Below the pieces are notes generated by a model that worked only from the letters and a program-made list of their open reading frames with translations, did not search any database and had not been told where the DNA came from. Position numbers and translations under genes: made by a program. 64,000 nucleotides of DNA from Affinirhizobium lemnae. Lineage in GTDB: Bacteria > Pseudomonadota > Alphaproteobacteria > Rhizobiales > Rhizobiaceae. Shown here in pieces: positions 30,078 through 40,431 of the stretch. The stretch is taken from NCBI RefSeq assembly GCF_022968395.1, contig NZ_JALJQZ010000014.1, positions 1-64,000 on the forward strand, in the 5' to 3' direction. Each line of letters starts with the position of its first letter. Position 1 is the stretch's first letter.

Positions 30078-31955
30078 TTATGCGCTCGCTTCCAGCTCAT
30101 CGGCGGGACGGTTAAATCGACGGACCAACGTCAGCAGCAACGCGAGTGCCGCTGGCGTCATACCGTCCACCTTAGATGCCTGTGCAATATTTCTCGGCTT
30201 CACCTTGGAAAGCTTTATTCGCAGCTCATTCGACAAACCTGAAATTGCACCATAATCAAAATCATCCGGAATGACTCGCTCTTCGTCCGCGCGAACCGCT
30301 TCCACGCTTTGACGCTGACGATCAAGATAGACCGCATAGCCAGCTTCAATTTCCAGGGCCTCTTTTGCCTTTGTAGAACACGCACCAAGTTCTGGCCAAA
30401 TGCGCATAACGGTATCGAAAGAGATGTCTGGATAAGCGAGCAAATCATAGCCGCTTCTGCGTTGTCCATCCTGATTCAGGTGAACATCGAATGCAGCAGC
30501 CTGATTGGGTGTGATCTGACTGTTTTGCAGGACAGATCTGAAATGATAGAGTTCATTTTCAAATGACGTGAACCGCTCTTGACGGTCAAGTCCGACTAGC
30601 CCTAACGCGTTTCCGATTGGCGTCAGACGCGCATCCGCATTATCGGCTCTCAGCGTCAAGCGATACTCTGCTCGGGATGTGAACATCCGATAAGGTTCTG
30701 TGACCCCTTTGCTCGTCAGGTCATCGACCATCACACCAATATAGGAGTCGGTGCGACTGAACATGAAAGAGTCCTGCCCGCCAGCCCGCCGGGCGGCGTT
30801 CAACCCAGCAACCAACCCCTGTGCTGCAGCTTCCTCATAACCTGTCGTGCCATTGATTTGGCCAGCCAGAAACAATCCCTCCACGGTGCGAACCTGAAGA
30901 TCAGCACCTAGCTCTCGAGGATCGACATGGTCATACTCGATAGCATAACCTGGCTGGAGTATATTAACCTGCTCCAAACCGGGGATCGTTCGGATGAATT
31001 CGTCCTGCACGTCGGCAGGCAAGGATGTCGATATCCCGTTCGGATAGACCGTGTCATCATCAAGTCCTTCCGGTTCCAGGAAAATCTGATGACCGTCCCG
31101 TTCACCGAATCTCACGATCTTGTCCTCGATCGACGGACAATAGCGTGGACCTACTCCACTAATTTGACCGGAATACATTGCGGACTTGTGGATATTGTCT
31201 GAAATGATTTTGTGCGTTTGATCGGTCGTCCGGGTTACACCACATTCTATCTGCCGATTCGTGATGTGGTCCGTCATAAAGGAAAATGGCACTGGCTGAT
31301 CGTCGGCGGCCTGTTTACCGATGGATTGCCAATCAATTGTTCGACCGTCCAGGCGGGCTGGGGTTCCAGTTTTGAGTCGACCAAGCTTGATACCGAGATG
31401 CTCGAAAGTCCGTGATAGACCAAGAGAGGGATCCTCTCCGACGCGTCCAGCTGGTCTCGTTTCGTTTCCGATATGGATCATTCCGCGCAAGAAGGTGCCG
31501 GTTGTAACGACGACCGCCCGACAGGAGAGTTGCCTACCGTCGGCTAGAACGAGACCGGATATAAGGCGATCATTCAAGATAAGATCGAAAGCATCGCCCT
31601 CGATGACCACAAGATTGGGCGTCTCTGAAATGGCATTTTGCATTGCTTCGCGATACAGACGCCGATCAGCCTGTGTACGGGGACCACGTACGGCGGGCCC
31701 CTTCTTGCGGTTCAGCAGTCGAAACTGAATACCGGCACGATCGGCGACCCGACCCATGAGACCATCGAGCGCATCGACCTCTCTGACGAGGTGGCCTTTG
31801 CCCAAACCGCCAATGGCCGGGTTACAGGACATCACGCCGATGGTCTCTCGCTTATGCGTAACGAGCGCTGTTTTGGCACCTAGTCGAGCAGCAGCAGATG
31901 CAGCCTCACAGCCGGCGTGGCCACCGCCGATTACAATCACGTCAAATTTGGTCAT
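30078..31955 (-). CDS. mnmG: tRNA uridine-5-carboxymethylaminomethyl modification enzyme MnmG (GidA)
   Basis: 625 aa FAD protein that works with MnmE to add the 5-carboxymethylaminomethyl group at U34 of certain tRNAs. The FAD motif [12 protein letters not shown] is at about 7-18; [22 protein letters not shown] and the C-terminal helical domain follow. ATG at 31955 has GAGTGG 5 bp upstream; a GTG at 31964 is possible. Followed at 1 bp by rsmG, 36 bp after mnmE. Confidence 0.97.
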   Translation of the reverse strand: MTKFDVIVIGGGHAGCEAASAAARLGAKTALVTHKRETIGVMSCNPAIGGLGKGHLVREVDALDGLMGRVADRAGIQFRLLNRKKGPAVRGPRTQADRRLYREAMQNAISETPNLVVIEGDAFDLILNDRLISGLVLADGRQLSCRAVVVTTGTFLRGMIHIGNETRPAGRVGEDPSLGLSRTFEHLGIKLGRLKTGTPARLDGRTIDWQSIGKQAADDQPVPFSFMTDHITNRQIECGVTRTTDQTHKIISDNIHKSAMYSGQISGVGPRYCPSIEDKIVRFGERDGHQIFLEPEGLDDDTVYPNGISTSLPADVQDEFIRTIPGLEQVNILQPGYAIEYDHVDPRELGADLQVRTVEGLFLAGQINGTTGYEEAAAQGLVAGLNAARRAGGQDSFMFSRTDSYIGVMVDDLTSKGVTEPYRMFTSRAEYRLTLRADNADARLTPIGNALGLVGLDRQERFTSFENELYHFRSVLQNSQITPNQAAAFDVHLNQDGQRRSGYDLLAYPDISFDTVMRIWPELGACSTKAKEALEIEAGYAVYLDRQRQSVEAVRADEERVIPDDFDYGAISGLSNELRIKLSKVKPRNIAQASKVDGMTPAALALLLTLVRRFNRPADELEASA

Positions 31956-31978
31956 AGCGTCCACTCTGCGTCTAGCAG

Positions 31979-31994
31979 TGTTTCACGTGAGTCA
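31979..31994. promoter_or_regulatory. parS-like site upstream of mnmG
   Basis: TGTTTCACGTGAGTCA differs from consensus parS at two positions, both in the right arm. It straddles the mnmE stop and the short mnmE-mnmG gap, 1.9 kb from the perfect site. Confidence 0.5.
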
Positions 31995-33296
31995 CTTGCC
32001 GATACAAAACTCGGAGAAGATGACCCCAAGTAGATCTTCAACATCCACGCGACCGGTAATCCGGCCGAGCTCGTCGGAGGCCAGGCGCAAGCTCTCAGCC
32101 CTAAGCACGATATCGCTTTGCTTTAACGCGTCTTCAATGAAAATGGAAGCCTGTTGGAGATGCGAGATATGACGCAATCGTCCAACGCCGAGCGACGATA
32201 TGGCTTCCCAGCTTTGCTTTAGCTCTTGCAGAATCAATGAACGGAGATGGTCGATGGTCTGTGGAAGGCTGACGCTGATGTAAGCATCATAATGCGTGTC
32301 TCCGAGAGGATGCAAATCGGCTTTGGTTCCAACACGCAACCGTTTTGCATCGGTCAAAAATGACGTTTGTTCCGCTGGTGAATCGATCTCACTGAGATCA
32401 AGAACGAGGTCTGCTGATTCAACCGCTCGCCTCGCTCGCCTGACACCCTCACGCTCAACCACGTCATCGGTCTCTCGGATTCCGGCGGTATCAACCAGTC
32501 TGACAAGGAACCCGTCCATATCCAGCTCGACCTCAATGAGGTCACGAGTCGTGCCCGCGAGCGAGGTAACAATCGCGACGTCTCGCCCAGAAAGGGCGTT
32601 AATGAGACTGGACTTTCCGGCATTGGGTGGACCGGCGATAACGACATTGAAGCCGTCCCGGACCAAACGACCGCTCTGAGTGGCGGTCACCTGCTTTAGG
32701 ATCTCACGGTGGAGAAGCGTAATATCGGGCCATATCCGGTCCGAAACACTTCCCGGTACATCCTCTTCGTCAGCAAAATCGAGTTCGGCCTCGATCATGG
32801 CGCGAGCGTGGGTCAGACGGTTTGCCCAACCTTGATACAATAGGGACAATCCGCCGCTTGCCTGTTCAATGGCCAGCCTTCGCTGCATTTCCGTGTCTGC
32901 GGCGATGAGATCGCCCAGGCCCTCGACCTCGACAAGATCCATCTTCCCATTGCGAAAGGCACGTCGGGTGAATTCTCCAGCTTCGGCAGCAATGCAGCCT
33001 TGTTCCAGGAGTTCACGGCTGATTGCTGCTACAATGGCGCGACCTCCGTGAATCTGAAGTTCAACGCAGTCCTCGCCAGTGAACGAAGCTGGACCAGGGA
33101 ACGTCAGAATGAGACCTTGATCGATTTTGGAATTGTTTCGATCCCGAATCGTTCTGAGGTTCATTCCTCTGATTCTGTTCAATGAACCAGCCATCCGGCC
33201 GACGATATCAAACGCAGAAGGTCCAGAGATGCGTATAACCGCAACTCCGGATGGGGCAGAGCCGGATGATAGCGCGAATATTGTAGGAACGACCAT
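31992..33296 (-). CDS. mnmE: tRNA modification GTPase MnmE (TrmE)
   Basis: 434 aa. The N-terminal tetrahydrofolate-binding domain (1-115), a helical domain, and an inserted G domain with GPPNAGKSSLINAL (about 223) and DTAGIRET (about 268). It ends in CIGK, the C-(I/L/V)-GK motif with the catalytic Cys. Partner of MnmG; first gene of the cluster that leads into parAB. 46 bp after rho. Confidence 0.97.
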   Translation of the reverse strand: MVVPTIFALSSGSAPSGVAVIRISGPSAFDIVGRMAGSLNRIRGMNLRTIRDRNNSKIDQGLILTFPGPASFTGEDCVELQIHGGRAIVAAISRELLEQGCIAAEAGEFTRRAFRNGKMDLVEVEGLGDLIAADTEMQRRLAIEQASGGLSLLYQGWANRLTHARAMIEAELDFADEEDVPGSVSDRIWPDITLLHREILKQVTATQSGRLVRDGFNVVIAGPPNAGKSSLINALSGRDVAIVTSLAGTTRDLIEVELDMDGFLVRLVDTAGIRETDDVVEREGVRRARRAVESADLVLDLSEIDSPAEQTSFLTDAKRLRVGTKADLHPLGDTHYDAYISVSLPQTIDHLRSLILQELKQSWEAISSLGVGRLRHISHLQQASIFIEDALKQSDIVLRAESLRLASDELGRITGRVDVEDLLGVIFSEFCIGK

Positions 33297-33342
33297 ACAG
33301 CCTCACAGGCCGAATCCGGCTAATTGCTGAATTCTGCTTGAA

Positions 33343-34608
33343 TCAGGTGTTCATCGAATCGAAGAAATCACCGTTGTTCTTGGTCTGCTTGAGTTTGTCG
33401 ATGAGGAACTCGATGGCATCGGTTGTTCCCATCGGCGCAAGAATACGCCGGAGCACGAAGATCTTCTGAAGATCCTGGCGCGGAACGAGGAGGTCTTCCT
33501 TACGGGTACCTGACTTGAGAATGTCCATCGCCGGGAAGATGCGCTTGTCAGCAACCTTGCGGTCCAGAACAATTTCAGAATTGCCCGTACCCTTGAACTC
33601 TTCGAAGATCACTTCGTCCATACGGCTGCCAGTATCGATGAGAGCGGTCGCGATGATCGTCAGCGAGCCGCCTTCTTCAATGTTTCGGGCCGCACCAAAG
33701 AAACGCTTCGGGCGTTGCAAGGCGTTGGCATCAACACCACCGGTCAAGACCTTGCCGGATGACGGCACAACCGTGTTGTAGGCTCGACCAAGTCGGGTGA
33801 TGGAGTCGAGCAGAATGACAACATCTCGACCGTGCTCGACAAGACGCTTCGCCTTTTCGATGACCATTTCAGCGACCTGAACGTGGCGTACTGCGGGTTC
33901 ATCGAACGTGGAGGAAATAACTTCGCCGCGAACGGAACGCTGCATGTCCGTCACTTCTTCCGGACGTTCGTCGATCAGCAGAACGATAAGATAGCATTCG
34001 GGATGATTTGCAGTGATGGAATGAGCAATATTTTGTAGCAGAACCGTTTTACCGGTTCTCGGGGGTGCCACGATCAGACCGCGTTGGCCTTTACCCAATG
34101 GAGCGACCAGATCGATCACGCGTGATGACAGATCCTTCGATGTCGGGATGTCCTGCTCCATCTTGAAGCGTTCGTTCGGATAAAGCGGCGTCAGGTTATC
34201 GAAGTGAACCTTATGGCGGATTTTTTCCGGATCATCGAAATTGATCGTGTTGACCTTTAGAAGTGCGAAATAACGTTCGCCTTCCTTGGGCCCACGGATC
34301 GGTCCTTCGACAGTGTCGCCGGTCTTCAGCGAGAAACGGCGAATCTGCGAAGGGGAGATGTAGATATCATCCGGACCAGGCAGATAATTCGCATTGGCCG
34401 ATCGCAAGAAGCCGAAGCCATCCTGCAGAACTTCCACAACGCCTTCACCGATGATTTCGACGTCCTGGCTCGCAAGAACTTTCAATATTGCGAACATGAG
34501 CTCTTGCTTTCGCATAGTGCTCGCGTTCTCGACCTCCAGTGATTCGGCAAAGGTCAGCAAATCAGTCGGTGATTTGCTCTTGAGTTCTTGAAGCTTCATT
34601 TCAGCCAT
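33343..34608 (-). CDS. rho: Transcription termination factor Rho
   Basis: 421 aa hexameric RNA helicase. The RNA-binding domain has DGFGFLR (about 62-68), the Walker A is [14 protein letters not shown] (about 181), and [13 protein letters not shown] and the Q/R-loop segment [13 protein letters not shown] follow. The usual alphaproteobacterial length. The 160 bp upstream hold a leader with no clear structure that I can name; hemJ ends there. Confidence 0.98.
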   Translation of the reverse strand: MAEMKLQELKSKSPTDLLTFAESLEVENASTMRKQELMFAILKVLASQDVEIIGEGVVEVLQDGFGFLRSANANYLPGPDDIYISPSQIRRFSLKTGDTVEGPIRGPKEGERYFALLKVNTINFDDPEKIRHKVHFDNLTPLYPNERFKMEQDIPTSKDLSSRVIDLVAPLGKGQRGLIVAPPRTGKTVLLQNIAHSITANHPECYLIVLLIDERPEEVTDMQRSVRGEVISSTFDEPAVRHVQVAEMVIEKAKRLVEHGRDVVILLDSITRLGRAYNTVVPSSGKVLTGGVDANALQRPKRFFGAARNIEEGGSLTIIATALIDTGSRMDEVIFEEFKGTGNSEIVLDRKVADKRIFPAMDILKSGTRKEDLLVPRQDLQKIFVLRRILAPMGTTDAIEFLIDKLKQTKNNGDFFDSMNT

Positions 34609-34768
34609 GAAGAAGGGACCGCTTTGAATTTGAATGGGAATTTGGCGTGATGCTGAGGTGCGTCACCGCGAGCGCCGCGGAAGTCAGACTGTACAGACAA
34701 GCCATGGGGATGAGTGAAGTAGAAATAGCCGCTTCACCGGCGACCTGCAAGGGGTACGCGCTCAAATC

Positions 34769-35314
34769 TTAAGCGAAGGGCTTCACGATCACGAGGATTA
34801 CGATCAGAATCATCAATACGGTCGGGATTTCGTTCATCATTCGCCAGTAGCGCGCAGGCTTTCTAGGCGCGTCCTTCGCAAATCGTCTTACCCAATGCGA
34901 CTGATGGACATGAGCCAGGGTCAGCAGAACGACAGCCAGAATTTTGGCATGCAGCCAGCCTCCCTGAAACCGGAAGCCTTCCCAGGCAAGATACAGCCCG
35001 AAGAGCCATGAAATCATCATGGCCGGATTCATGATGACCTTGAGCAAGCGTTGCTCCATCACCTTGAACGTTTCAGACTGGACAGAGCCCTCCGGCGCAT
35101 CGGTGTGATAAATGAAGAGCCTGGGCATGTAGAAAAGACCGGCCATCCACGAAATCACGGCGATGACGTGAAAGGCCTTTGCCCAAAGATAGAACTGATC
35201 TGGCACCAGGATGTAGGGTAAAGCGAGAAGCGCCAGAAACACCACGAGCGCGATGGCAGCCTTGAAACGGGCTCGACGTCCAGTCGCTTCATGCGTTTGC
35301 AGCTCGTCAGCCAT
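34769..35314 (-). CDS. hemJ: Protoporphyrinogen IX oxidase HemJ
   Basis: 181 aa membrane protein with four predicted membrane segments (about 19-39, 49-70, 95-115, 120-140 and a last one at 160-180, so four or five). It makes protoporphyrin IX in bacteria that lack HemY/Hem[27 protein letters not shown] carries the conserved haem-ligand-type His and the last segment has HAKI and AHVHQSH. Overlaps the hemE stop by 8 bp (ATGGCTGA), so it is coupled to hemE. Confidence 0.92.
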   Translation of the reverse strand: MADELQTHEATGRRARFKAAIALVVFLALLALPYILVPDQFYLWAKAFHVIAVISWMAGLFYMPRLFIYHTDAPEGSVQSETFKVMEQRLLKVIMNPAMMISWLFGLYLAWEGFRFQGGWLHAKILAVVLLTLAHVHQSHWVRRFAKDAPRKPARYWRMMNEIPTVLMILIVILVIVKPFA

Positions 35315-36344
35315 TGTGAGATCCGCGAACTTGAGCAACGAGTTGTGTCACATGGTCCGGGTTAGCCTCCGGCGTGATACCATGGCCGAGATTGAAAACG
35401 AGTGGTCCGCTACCCAACACCTGGAGGATGGCATCTATACCCTCCTCCAGCGCCCGACCGCCTGCTACAACGCGCATCGGATCCAGATTGCCCTGAACAG
35501 GGCCATCCTTCTGCAGTTCTGCCGCAAAACTCAGAGGCACAGACCAGTCTAGTCCGATCATATCAGCGCCTGTCTGCTGCCCATAGTGTTTCAGGTTCAT
35601 CCCGGCGCCTTTGGCAAAGGCAATGATCTTCGCTCCTGGACGACGGGCTTTCACAGACGCAATCATGCGAGCGACCGGCTTGACCGCAAATTCCTGGAAC
35701 TCATCTTCACCCAGAACACCCGCCCAGGAATCAAAGATCTGCACCGCATCGGCGCCCGCATCGATCTGGGCAACCAGATAGTCGGCAGAAATATCGGCCA
35801 GAAATTCCAGAAGATACTGGAACCGTTCACGGTGACGATAGCCAAACAGCCGTGCCGGTGCTTGATCCGGTGTCCCACGGCCGGCGATCATATAGGTAGC
35901 GACGGTCCATGGTGCACCACAGAATCCCAGGAGCGTTGTCTCTTCTGGAAGACTACGGCGAATGCTGGAAACAGCCTGCATGACGGGGGTGAGATGCGAC
36001 AGAACGTTCTTGCCGTCCAAAGCGGCAATGCCTGCTTCGTCGATCGGATCCATGCGAGGGCCTTCGCCCTCGACGAAACGCACGTTACGCTTCAGCGCGT
36101 CCGGTATCACGAGGATATCTGAGAACAGGATTGCAGCGTCAAACCCATAGCGACGGATGGGTTGAAGTGTCACTTCCGTGGCCAGTTCGGGAGAATAGCA
36201 AAGCTGCAGAAAGCTTCCCGCTTGCTTGCGCGTCTCTCGATATTCCGGCAGATAACGCCCAGCCTGTCTCATAAGCCAGATCGGTGGAGGCGAGACAGTC
36301 GCTCCGTCCAGAACTTCGAGAAGCTTGCGTCTCACAGCGCTCAC
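35307..36344 (-). CDS. hemE: Uroporphyrinogen decarboxylase
   Basis: 345 aa; converts uroporphyrinogen III to coproporphyrinogen III. The N-terminal [14 protein letters not shown] (about 24-37) and [14 protein letters not shown] (about 140) are diagnostic. GTG start at 36344, with GGGAGA upstream. The gene begins next to the predicted oriC and reads away from it, the same arrangement as in Caulobacter and Sinorhizobium. Confidence 0.97.
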   Translation of the reverse strand: MSAVRRKLLEVLDGATVSPPPIWLMRQAGRYLPEYRETRKQAGSFLQLCYSPELATEVTLQPIRRYGFDAAILFSDILVIPDALKRNVRFVEGEGPRMDPIDEAGIAALDGKNVLSHLTPVMQAVSSIRRSLPEETTLLGFCGAPWTVATYMIAGRGTPDQAPARLFGYRHRERFQYLLEFLADISADYLVAQIDAGADAVQIFDSWAGVLGEDEFQEFAVKPVARMIASVKARRPGAKIIAFAKGAGMNLKHYGQQTGADMIGLDWSVPLSFAAELQKDGPVQGNLDPMRVVAGGRALEEGIDAILQVLGSGPLVFNLGHGITPEANPDHVTQLVAQVRGSHNG

Positions 36345-36563
36345 GACCGTCTCCCTTAAAATAAAGAAATCTAGAATCTTTAGATTTTCTGATTCTTAGA
36401 GTCGGTGACTATCAGGGATAAAGTCTGTTGCACAGATCGTCCCGTTTCCTCGCTTCAGCAAAAGACAATCACGCTGGGAAGAAGCAAATGTACCCAATAG
36501 TGGGGACAACTCATTTTACGGATGAAAATCAGTCACATATCGCAACGACCAGCCCTTTCACTT

Positions 36564-36572
36564 TGTGGATAA
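36564..36572 (-). promoter_or_regulatory. DnaA box 1 (perfect)
   Basis: TGTGGATAA, the complement of TTATCCACA, in the hemE-ppsR gap. Same orientation as the box at 36653. Confidence 0.8.
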
Positions 36573-36600
36573 CTTCGGAAAAGCCATGATCTGCGCCATA

Positions 36601-36609
36601 TTGTCCACA
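36601..36609 (+). promoter_or_regulatory. DnaA box 2 (one mismatch)
   Basis: TTGTCCACA, one base from TTATCCACA, opposite orientation to the two perfect boxes. Confidence 0.65.
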
Positions 36610-36652
36610 TTTCCCACAGCGGCTGGATAAGCTATCGGTTGCCGGACCCAAA

Positions 36653-36661
36653 TGTGGATAA
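36653..36661 (-). promoter_or_regulatory. DnaA box 3 (perfect)
   Basis: TGTGGATAA, the complement of TTATCCACA, 89 bp from box 1 and 85 bp before the ppsR start. Confidence 0.8.
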
Positions 36662-36745
36662 GTCGGCTGTTATCCCGCTCCCGGATACCTCGGTCCCAAT
36701 AACGGCCTGTCTATCCCAGGTTATGAACAGCGAAGCGAGATTAGC

Positions 36746-37567
36746 GTGGAGAACCGCAGAAACTTCTTCCATCTCCATCTGATATCTGACTCAACGGGAG
36801 AGACGCTGATCTCTGCGGGCAGGGCAGCATCTGCCCAGTTTCGTGGCGCCAATCCGATCGAGCATGTCTATCCACTCATTCGGAACAAGCAGCAGCTACT
36901 GCCGGTTCTGGAGCATATCGACGAAAAGCCGGGTATCGTGCTCTACACCATCGTTGACCAGTTACTTGCAGACTATGTCGATCAACGCTGCAAGGAATTG
37001 GGAGTTCCGTCGGTCAATTTGCTTGAGCCGGTGCTTGCGGTATTTCAGGCCTATCTGGGATCACGCTCACGTCGTCGCGTTGGAGCGCAGCACGTCCTGA
37101 ATGCCGATTACTTTCGACGCATTGAGGCTCTGGATTTCGCCATGGATCATGACGATGGTCAGATGGCTGAAGAGTATGATGAGGCTGACGTCGTGATCGT
37201 CGGGATCAGCCGCACGTCGAAGACGCCCACCAGCATTTATCTCGCCAATCGTGGAATCAAGGTCGCGAACGTACCGCTCGTGCCGGGTACACCTTTACCG
37301 GAAAGTCTGTTGAAAGCGACCAAGCCCCTGATCGTCGGTCTGGTTGCGACGACCGATCGTATTTCACAGGTCAGGGAGAACAGGGAACTCGGCCAGACCA
37401 AGGGTTTTGACCCCAGCCCTTATACAGACCGTGCAAGTATCATTGAGGAGCTTAAGTACGCACGCGCCGTGTGCGCGCGCCACCAATGGCCCGTTATCGA
37501 TGTCTCTCGTCGTTCTATTGAAGAAACGGCTGCGGCTATCGTTGCTCTACGCCCGAAGCTGCGCTAA
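36746..37567 (+). CDS. ppsR: Pyruvate,phosphate dikinase regulatory protein (kinase/pyrophosphorylase)
   Basis: 273 aa, DUF299 family. It phosphorylates and dephosphorylates a Thr of PPDK or PEP synthase using ADP and phosphate. The P-loop-like [18 protein letters not shown] is at about 152-169, and [13 protein letters not shown] at the N-terminus is diagnostic. GTG start at 36746 at the right side of the origin. It begins the right-going series ppsR-maf-aroE-coaE-dnaQ. Confidence 0.94.
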   Translation: MENRRNFFHLHLISDSTGETLISAGRAASAQFRGANPIEHVYPLIRNKQQLLPVLEHIDEKPGIVLYTIVDQLLADYVDQRCKELGVPSVNLLEPVLAVFQAYLGSRSRRRVGAQHVLNADYFRRIEALDFAMDHDDGQMAEEYDEADVVIVGISRTSKTPTSIYLANRGIKVANVPLVPGTPLPESLLKATKPLIVGLVATTDRISQVRENRELGQTKGFDPSPYTDRASIIEELKYARAVCARHQWPVIDVSRRSIEETAAAIVALRPKLR

Positions 37568-37595
37568 CCGAAAACGGAAGCAACGAGGTGCCGCC

Positions 37596-38195
37596 TTGCA
37601 ACCGAAACTCATTCTGGCTTCGTCCAGTCCTTTTCGCCGCAGCTTGATGGAAAACGCCGGACTGGTGTTTGAATGGTCTGCTGCCAATATAGACGAGCGA
37701 AAAATTGAAGCTGAGCTGCAGGAAAGTGCAGCAGGCCCCAGAGAGGTAGCGCAGCATCTCTCGCGCGCAAAAGCGATGGATGTCAGCCAACGGTATCCGG
37801 ATGCTTTTGTCATCGGTTCAGATCAGACCATGTCTCTCGGCGAGCACGTCTTTCACAAGCCTAAGAACCGCGAAGAGGCAAAAGCGACCTTGATCGCCCT
37901 CTCCGGCAACGTTCATTATCTGAATAGCGGAATCTCCATTGTCCGCAGCAGTCATGTTGAATGGGAAGGGGTATTCTCGGCCTCCCTCCATGTCCGCGAG
38001 CTTTCGGACAGATTTATCGAACGCTATCTTGATCGCGTTGGAGACAAGGTCATGACAAGCGTGGGAGCGTATCAGCTCGAAGGAGAGGGGATCCATCTCT
38101 TCTCACGCATTGACGGCGACTATTTCACCATCCTTGGTCTCCCCATGCTTCCTCTTTTAGAGGCCCTCCGAAATCTGGGAGTGATTGATGTCTGA
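37596..38195 (+). CDS. Maf-like nucleotide pyrophosphatase
   Basis: 199 aa Maf/Ham1-type protein that hydrolyses non-canonical or regular nucleoside triphosphates to prevent their misuse. The N-terminal [11 protein letters not shown] and the catalytic VIGSDQT (about 68-74) are present; [11 protein letters not shown] is near the end. Start is TTG at 37596, with GAGG 7 bp upstream; no ATG fits (upstream codons run inside ppsR). It overlaps aroE by 8 bp. Confidence 0.88.
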   Translation: MQPKLILASSSPFRRSLMENAGLVFEWSAANIDERKIEAELQESAAGPREVAQHLSRAKAMDVSQRYPDAFVIGSDQTMSLGEHVFHKPKNREEAKATLIALSGNVHYLNSGISIVRSSHVEWEGVFSASLHVRELSDRFIERYLDRVGDKVMTSVGAYQLEGEGIHLFSRIDGDYFTILGLPMLPLLEALRNLGVIDV

Positions 38196-39039
38196 TTCAC
38201 GTGAAACGTTAACCGCTTTCGTGGTCGGTCATCCCATCCATCATTCACGCTCGCCGATGATCCATACGCATTGGCTACATGGTTTTGGAATAGCCGGCGA
38301 ATATCGAGCGATTGACGTGGCTCCGGAGCAGTTTGAGACTTTCTTCGCTGACCTTCGGACCTCGAAAAAGTTTCGTGGTGGGAACGTCACCATTCCTCAT
38401 AAGGAAGTCGCATGCAAACTTGCTGACCGACCGGATGAACTTGCTCAGGAACTTGGGGCGGCCAATACCCTGTGGGTCACCGATGGTTTGGTCCACGCGA
38501 CTAATACAGACGGATATGGTTTTGTTGCCAATCTCGATCAGCGAGCACCAGGCTGGGCGAAGGCCGACAAGGCCGTCATCCTTGGAGCAGGTGGCGCCAG
38601 CCGCGCTGTGATTCAGGCGGTGCGTGATCGAAAGATTGGCGAAATCCATGTCGTCAACCGTACGGTGGAAAGGGCGAGGGAACTGGCCGACCGGTTTGGC
38701 TCCCGTGTTCATGCGCATGAGATGGGTGCCTTGCGCGAGGTCATGAGCGGAGCAGGCCTCTTCATCAATACCACCTCTCTTGGCATGGACGGACAGGAGT
38801 CGATTGCAATTGATTTTACGGGCATGCAGAACGATGCGATTGTCACCGATATTGTCTACGTGCCGCTGAAGACCTCGATGCTTAAAGAGGCGGAACGGCA
38901 GGGAAAGACGACCGTGGATGGACTGGGCATGTTGCTCAATCAGGCAGTTCCCGGTTTTGAGAAATGGTTTGGCAAGCGACCGGCGGTCGATGAGCAACTG
39001 CGTCAGCTCGTCATTTCGGATATGGACAAGCACCAATGA
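38188..39039 (+). CDS. aroE: Shikimate dehydrogenase
   Basis: 283 aa, NADPH-dependent reduction of 3-dehydroshikimate in aromatic amino acid synthesis. It has the substrate motif HSRSPMIH (about 16-23), the catalytic Lys in [10 protein letters not shown] (about 66), and [10 protein letters not shown] for NADPH (about 131). ATG at 38188 overlaps the maf stop. The codons for D-S-R-E-T contain a parS-like palindrome. Followed by coaE with a 4-bp overlap. Confidence 0.96.
   Translation: MSDSRETLTAFVVGHPIHHSRSPMIHTHWLHGFGIAGEYRAIDVAPEQFETFFADLRTSKKFRGGNVTIPHKEVACKLADRPDELAQELGAANTLWVTDGLVHATNTDGYGFVANLDQRAPGWAKADKAVILGAGGASRAVIQAVRDRKIGEIHVVNRTVERARELADRFGSRVHAHEMGALREVMSGAGLFINTTSLGMDGQESIAIDFTGMQNDAIVTDIVYVPLKTSMLKEAERQGKTTVDGLGMLLNQAVPGFEKWFGKRPAVDEQLRQLVISDMDKHQ
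38193..38208. promoter_or_regulatory. parS-like site in the start of aroE
   Basis: TGATTCACGTGAAACG, two mismatches from consensus (third and last base). 1.5 kb to the right of oriC, so parS-type sites occur on both sides of the origin. Confidence 0.5.
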
Positions 39040-39647
39040 TCCGCATTGGCCTTACTGGCTCGATTGGCATGGGAAAATCCACGACTGCGAAGCTGTTTGC
39101 CGAGCAGGGCGTGCCGGTTAATGATGCCGATCAGGTTGTCCACGAACTCTATGCCGGGAGTGCCGTGGCAGCTATCGAAAATAGTTTTCCCGGTACCTCC
39201 CAAAACGGCGTGGTGAACAGAACCGAATTATCCCGCCAACTTGCACTCCACCCTGAACGCTTCAAGGAACTGGAGGCCATCATCCATCCGCTTGTGCGCG
39301 AGCGTGAGCGCGCCTTTCTTGAGCGGCAGCAATCCGTTGGCCAGAATATCGTTCTTCTGGATATTCCGCTGCTGTTTGAAACGGGCGCGGAAGACCGGGT
39401 TGACGTCATCGTTGTCGTGAGTTGCGAGGCGGACCTGCAGAGGCAGCGCGTTTTGGCGAGGCCGGGCATGACGGCAGAGAAATTCGACCTGATTCTCTCT
39501 CGTCAGATGCCGGATATTGAAAAGCGCAAACGCGCAGACTTTGTCATTGATACAGGGCAAGGCATCGAGGAAGCGCGTCGTCAGGTCATACAGGTCTTGA
39601 AGACAATTCGCTCAGCGGCGAACGAGGAAGCGGAAAATCATGCGTGA
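39036..39647 (+). CDS. coaE: Dephospho-CoA kinase
   Basis: 203 aa, last step of CoA synthesis. P-loop GSIGMGKST (about 8-16), [11 protein letters not shown] (about 30) and LLDIPLLFE (about 107) are intact. ATGA overlap with aroE and 8-bp overlap with dnaQ show tight coupling. Confidence 0.95.
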   Translation: MIRIGLTGSIGMGKSTTAKLFAEQGVPVNDADQVVHELYAGSAVAAIENSFPGTSQNGVVNRTELSRQLALHPERFKELEAIIHPLVRERERAFLERQQSVGQNIVLLDIPLLFETGAEDRVDVIVVVSCEADLQRQRVLARPGMTAEKFDLILSRQMPDIEKRKRADFVIDTGQGIEEARRQVIQVLKTIRSAANEEAENHA

Positions 39648-40338
39648 GATCATATTCGATACGGAAACCACAGGTCTTGAAACAAGAGCTGATCGTGTGA
39701 TCGAAATCGGTGGCATCGAGCTCCTCAACCATTTTCCGACCGGTCGGACCTTTCATGTCTACATCAACCCAGGCGACCGCAAGGTCCATCCGGATGCTTT
39801 GGCAGTTCATGGGATCACAGACGATTTCCTCAAGGACAAGCCGGTCTTCGCCGAAATTGTTGATGATCTGAGAACCTTCTTCGACGGTGCGAAATGGATC
39901 GCTCATAACGCAACATTCGATATGGGTTTCATCAATGCCGAGTTTGACAGGCTCGGGATCCCGCCCGTTTCTCCGGAACATGTCATCGACACTTTGGCGC
40001 TGGCCCGCCGAAAGCATCCCATTGGACCAAATTCTCTGGATGCTCTCTGCCGACGTTACGGGATAGACAACTCCCATCGCACGAAACACGGGGCACTTCT
40101 CGACTCCGAGCTTCTTGCCGAAGTGTACATTGAAATGATCGGCGGAAGGCAAGCAGCTCTGGTGCTGGGTGGATCTGAAGCTGCGCGAACGATCAATGAG
40201 GCTGACGACATCGAGGTCACAATCTCCGCCCGCCCGAGACCCCTCGCGCCCCGGCTGACGCAAGTCGAAATCGAGGCGCATCAGGCCATGATCGGCAGTA
40301 TTGGGGCAAAGGCCCTTTGGACCCGCTACTCCTCCTGA
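39640..40338 (+). CDS. dnaQ: DNA polymerase III subunit epsilon (proofreading exonuclease)
   Basis: 232 aa. The ExoI motif FDTETTGLE (D5, E7), ExoII HNATFDMGFIN (about 88-98) and ExoIII HGALLDSELLAE (about 150-161) give the four acidic residues and the His. The last 60 residues contain no clear second domain apart from the region that binds the alpha subunit in this family. The terminator after it is shared with secB. Confidence 0.95.
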   Translation: MREIIFDTETTGLETRADRVIEIGGIELLNHFPTGRTFHVYINPGDRKVHPDALAVHGITDDFLKDKPVFAEIVDDLRTFFDGAKWIAHNATFDMGFINAEFDRLGIPPVSPEHVIDTLALARRKHPIGPNSLDALCRRYGIDNSHRTKHGALLDSELLAEVYIEMIGGRQAALVLGGSEAARTINEADDIEVTISARPRPLAPRLTQVEIEAHQAMIGSIGAKALWTRYSS

Positions 40339-40381
40339 TACCGGTTGTTGGCGCATCCGCCTCTGTCAGTGCGATCGTCAC

Positions 40382-40410
40382 AAAAAAAGCCCGGTCGATG
40401 CCGGGCTTTT
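40382..40410. terminator. Bidirectional terminator between dnaQ and secB
   Basis: AAAAAGCCCGG (arm ends 40393), loop TCGATG-type, CCGGGCTTTT (40401-40410). The T and A runs on each side allow use on both strands: 44 bp after the dnaQ stop and 21 bp after the secB stop. Confidence 0.88.
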
Positions 40411-40431
40411 GAATGTTCGTGAATGGGAATG

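Larger units (their letters stand above)
36345..36745. other. oriC: Probable chromosomal replication origin (oriC)
   Basis: 401 bp without a gene, between divergent hemE and ppsR. DnaA boxes: two perfect TGTGGATAA at 36564-36572 and 36653-36661, TTGTCCACA at 36601-36609 with one mismatch, and weaker matches at 36622-36630 and 36721-36729. An A+T-rich stretch covers about 36356-36400 and could be the unwinding element. Three GANTC sites (36374-36378, 36391-36395, 36399-36403) would be CcrM methylation targets. That oriC is next to hemE in Caulobacter and S. meliloti is established; assignment here is inference from gene order and boxes. Confidence 0.85.

Noticed and set aside
36345..36745. CtrA sites (TTAA-N7-TTAA) in the origin
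   Set aside because: No pair with correct spacing was found by eye.
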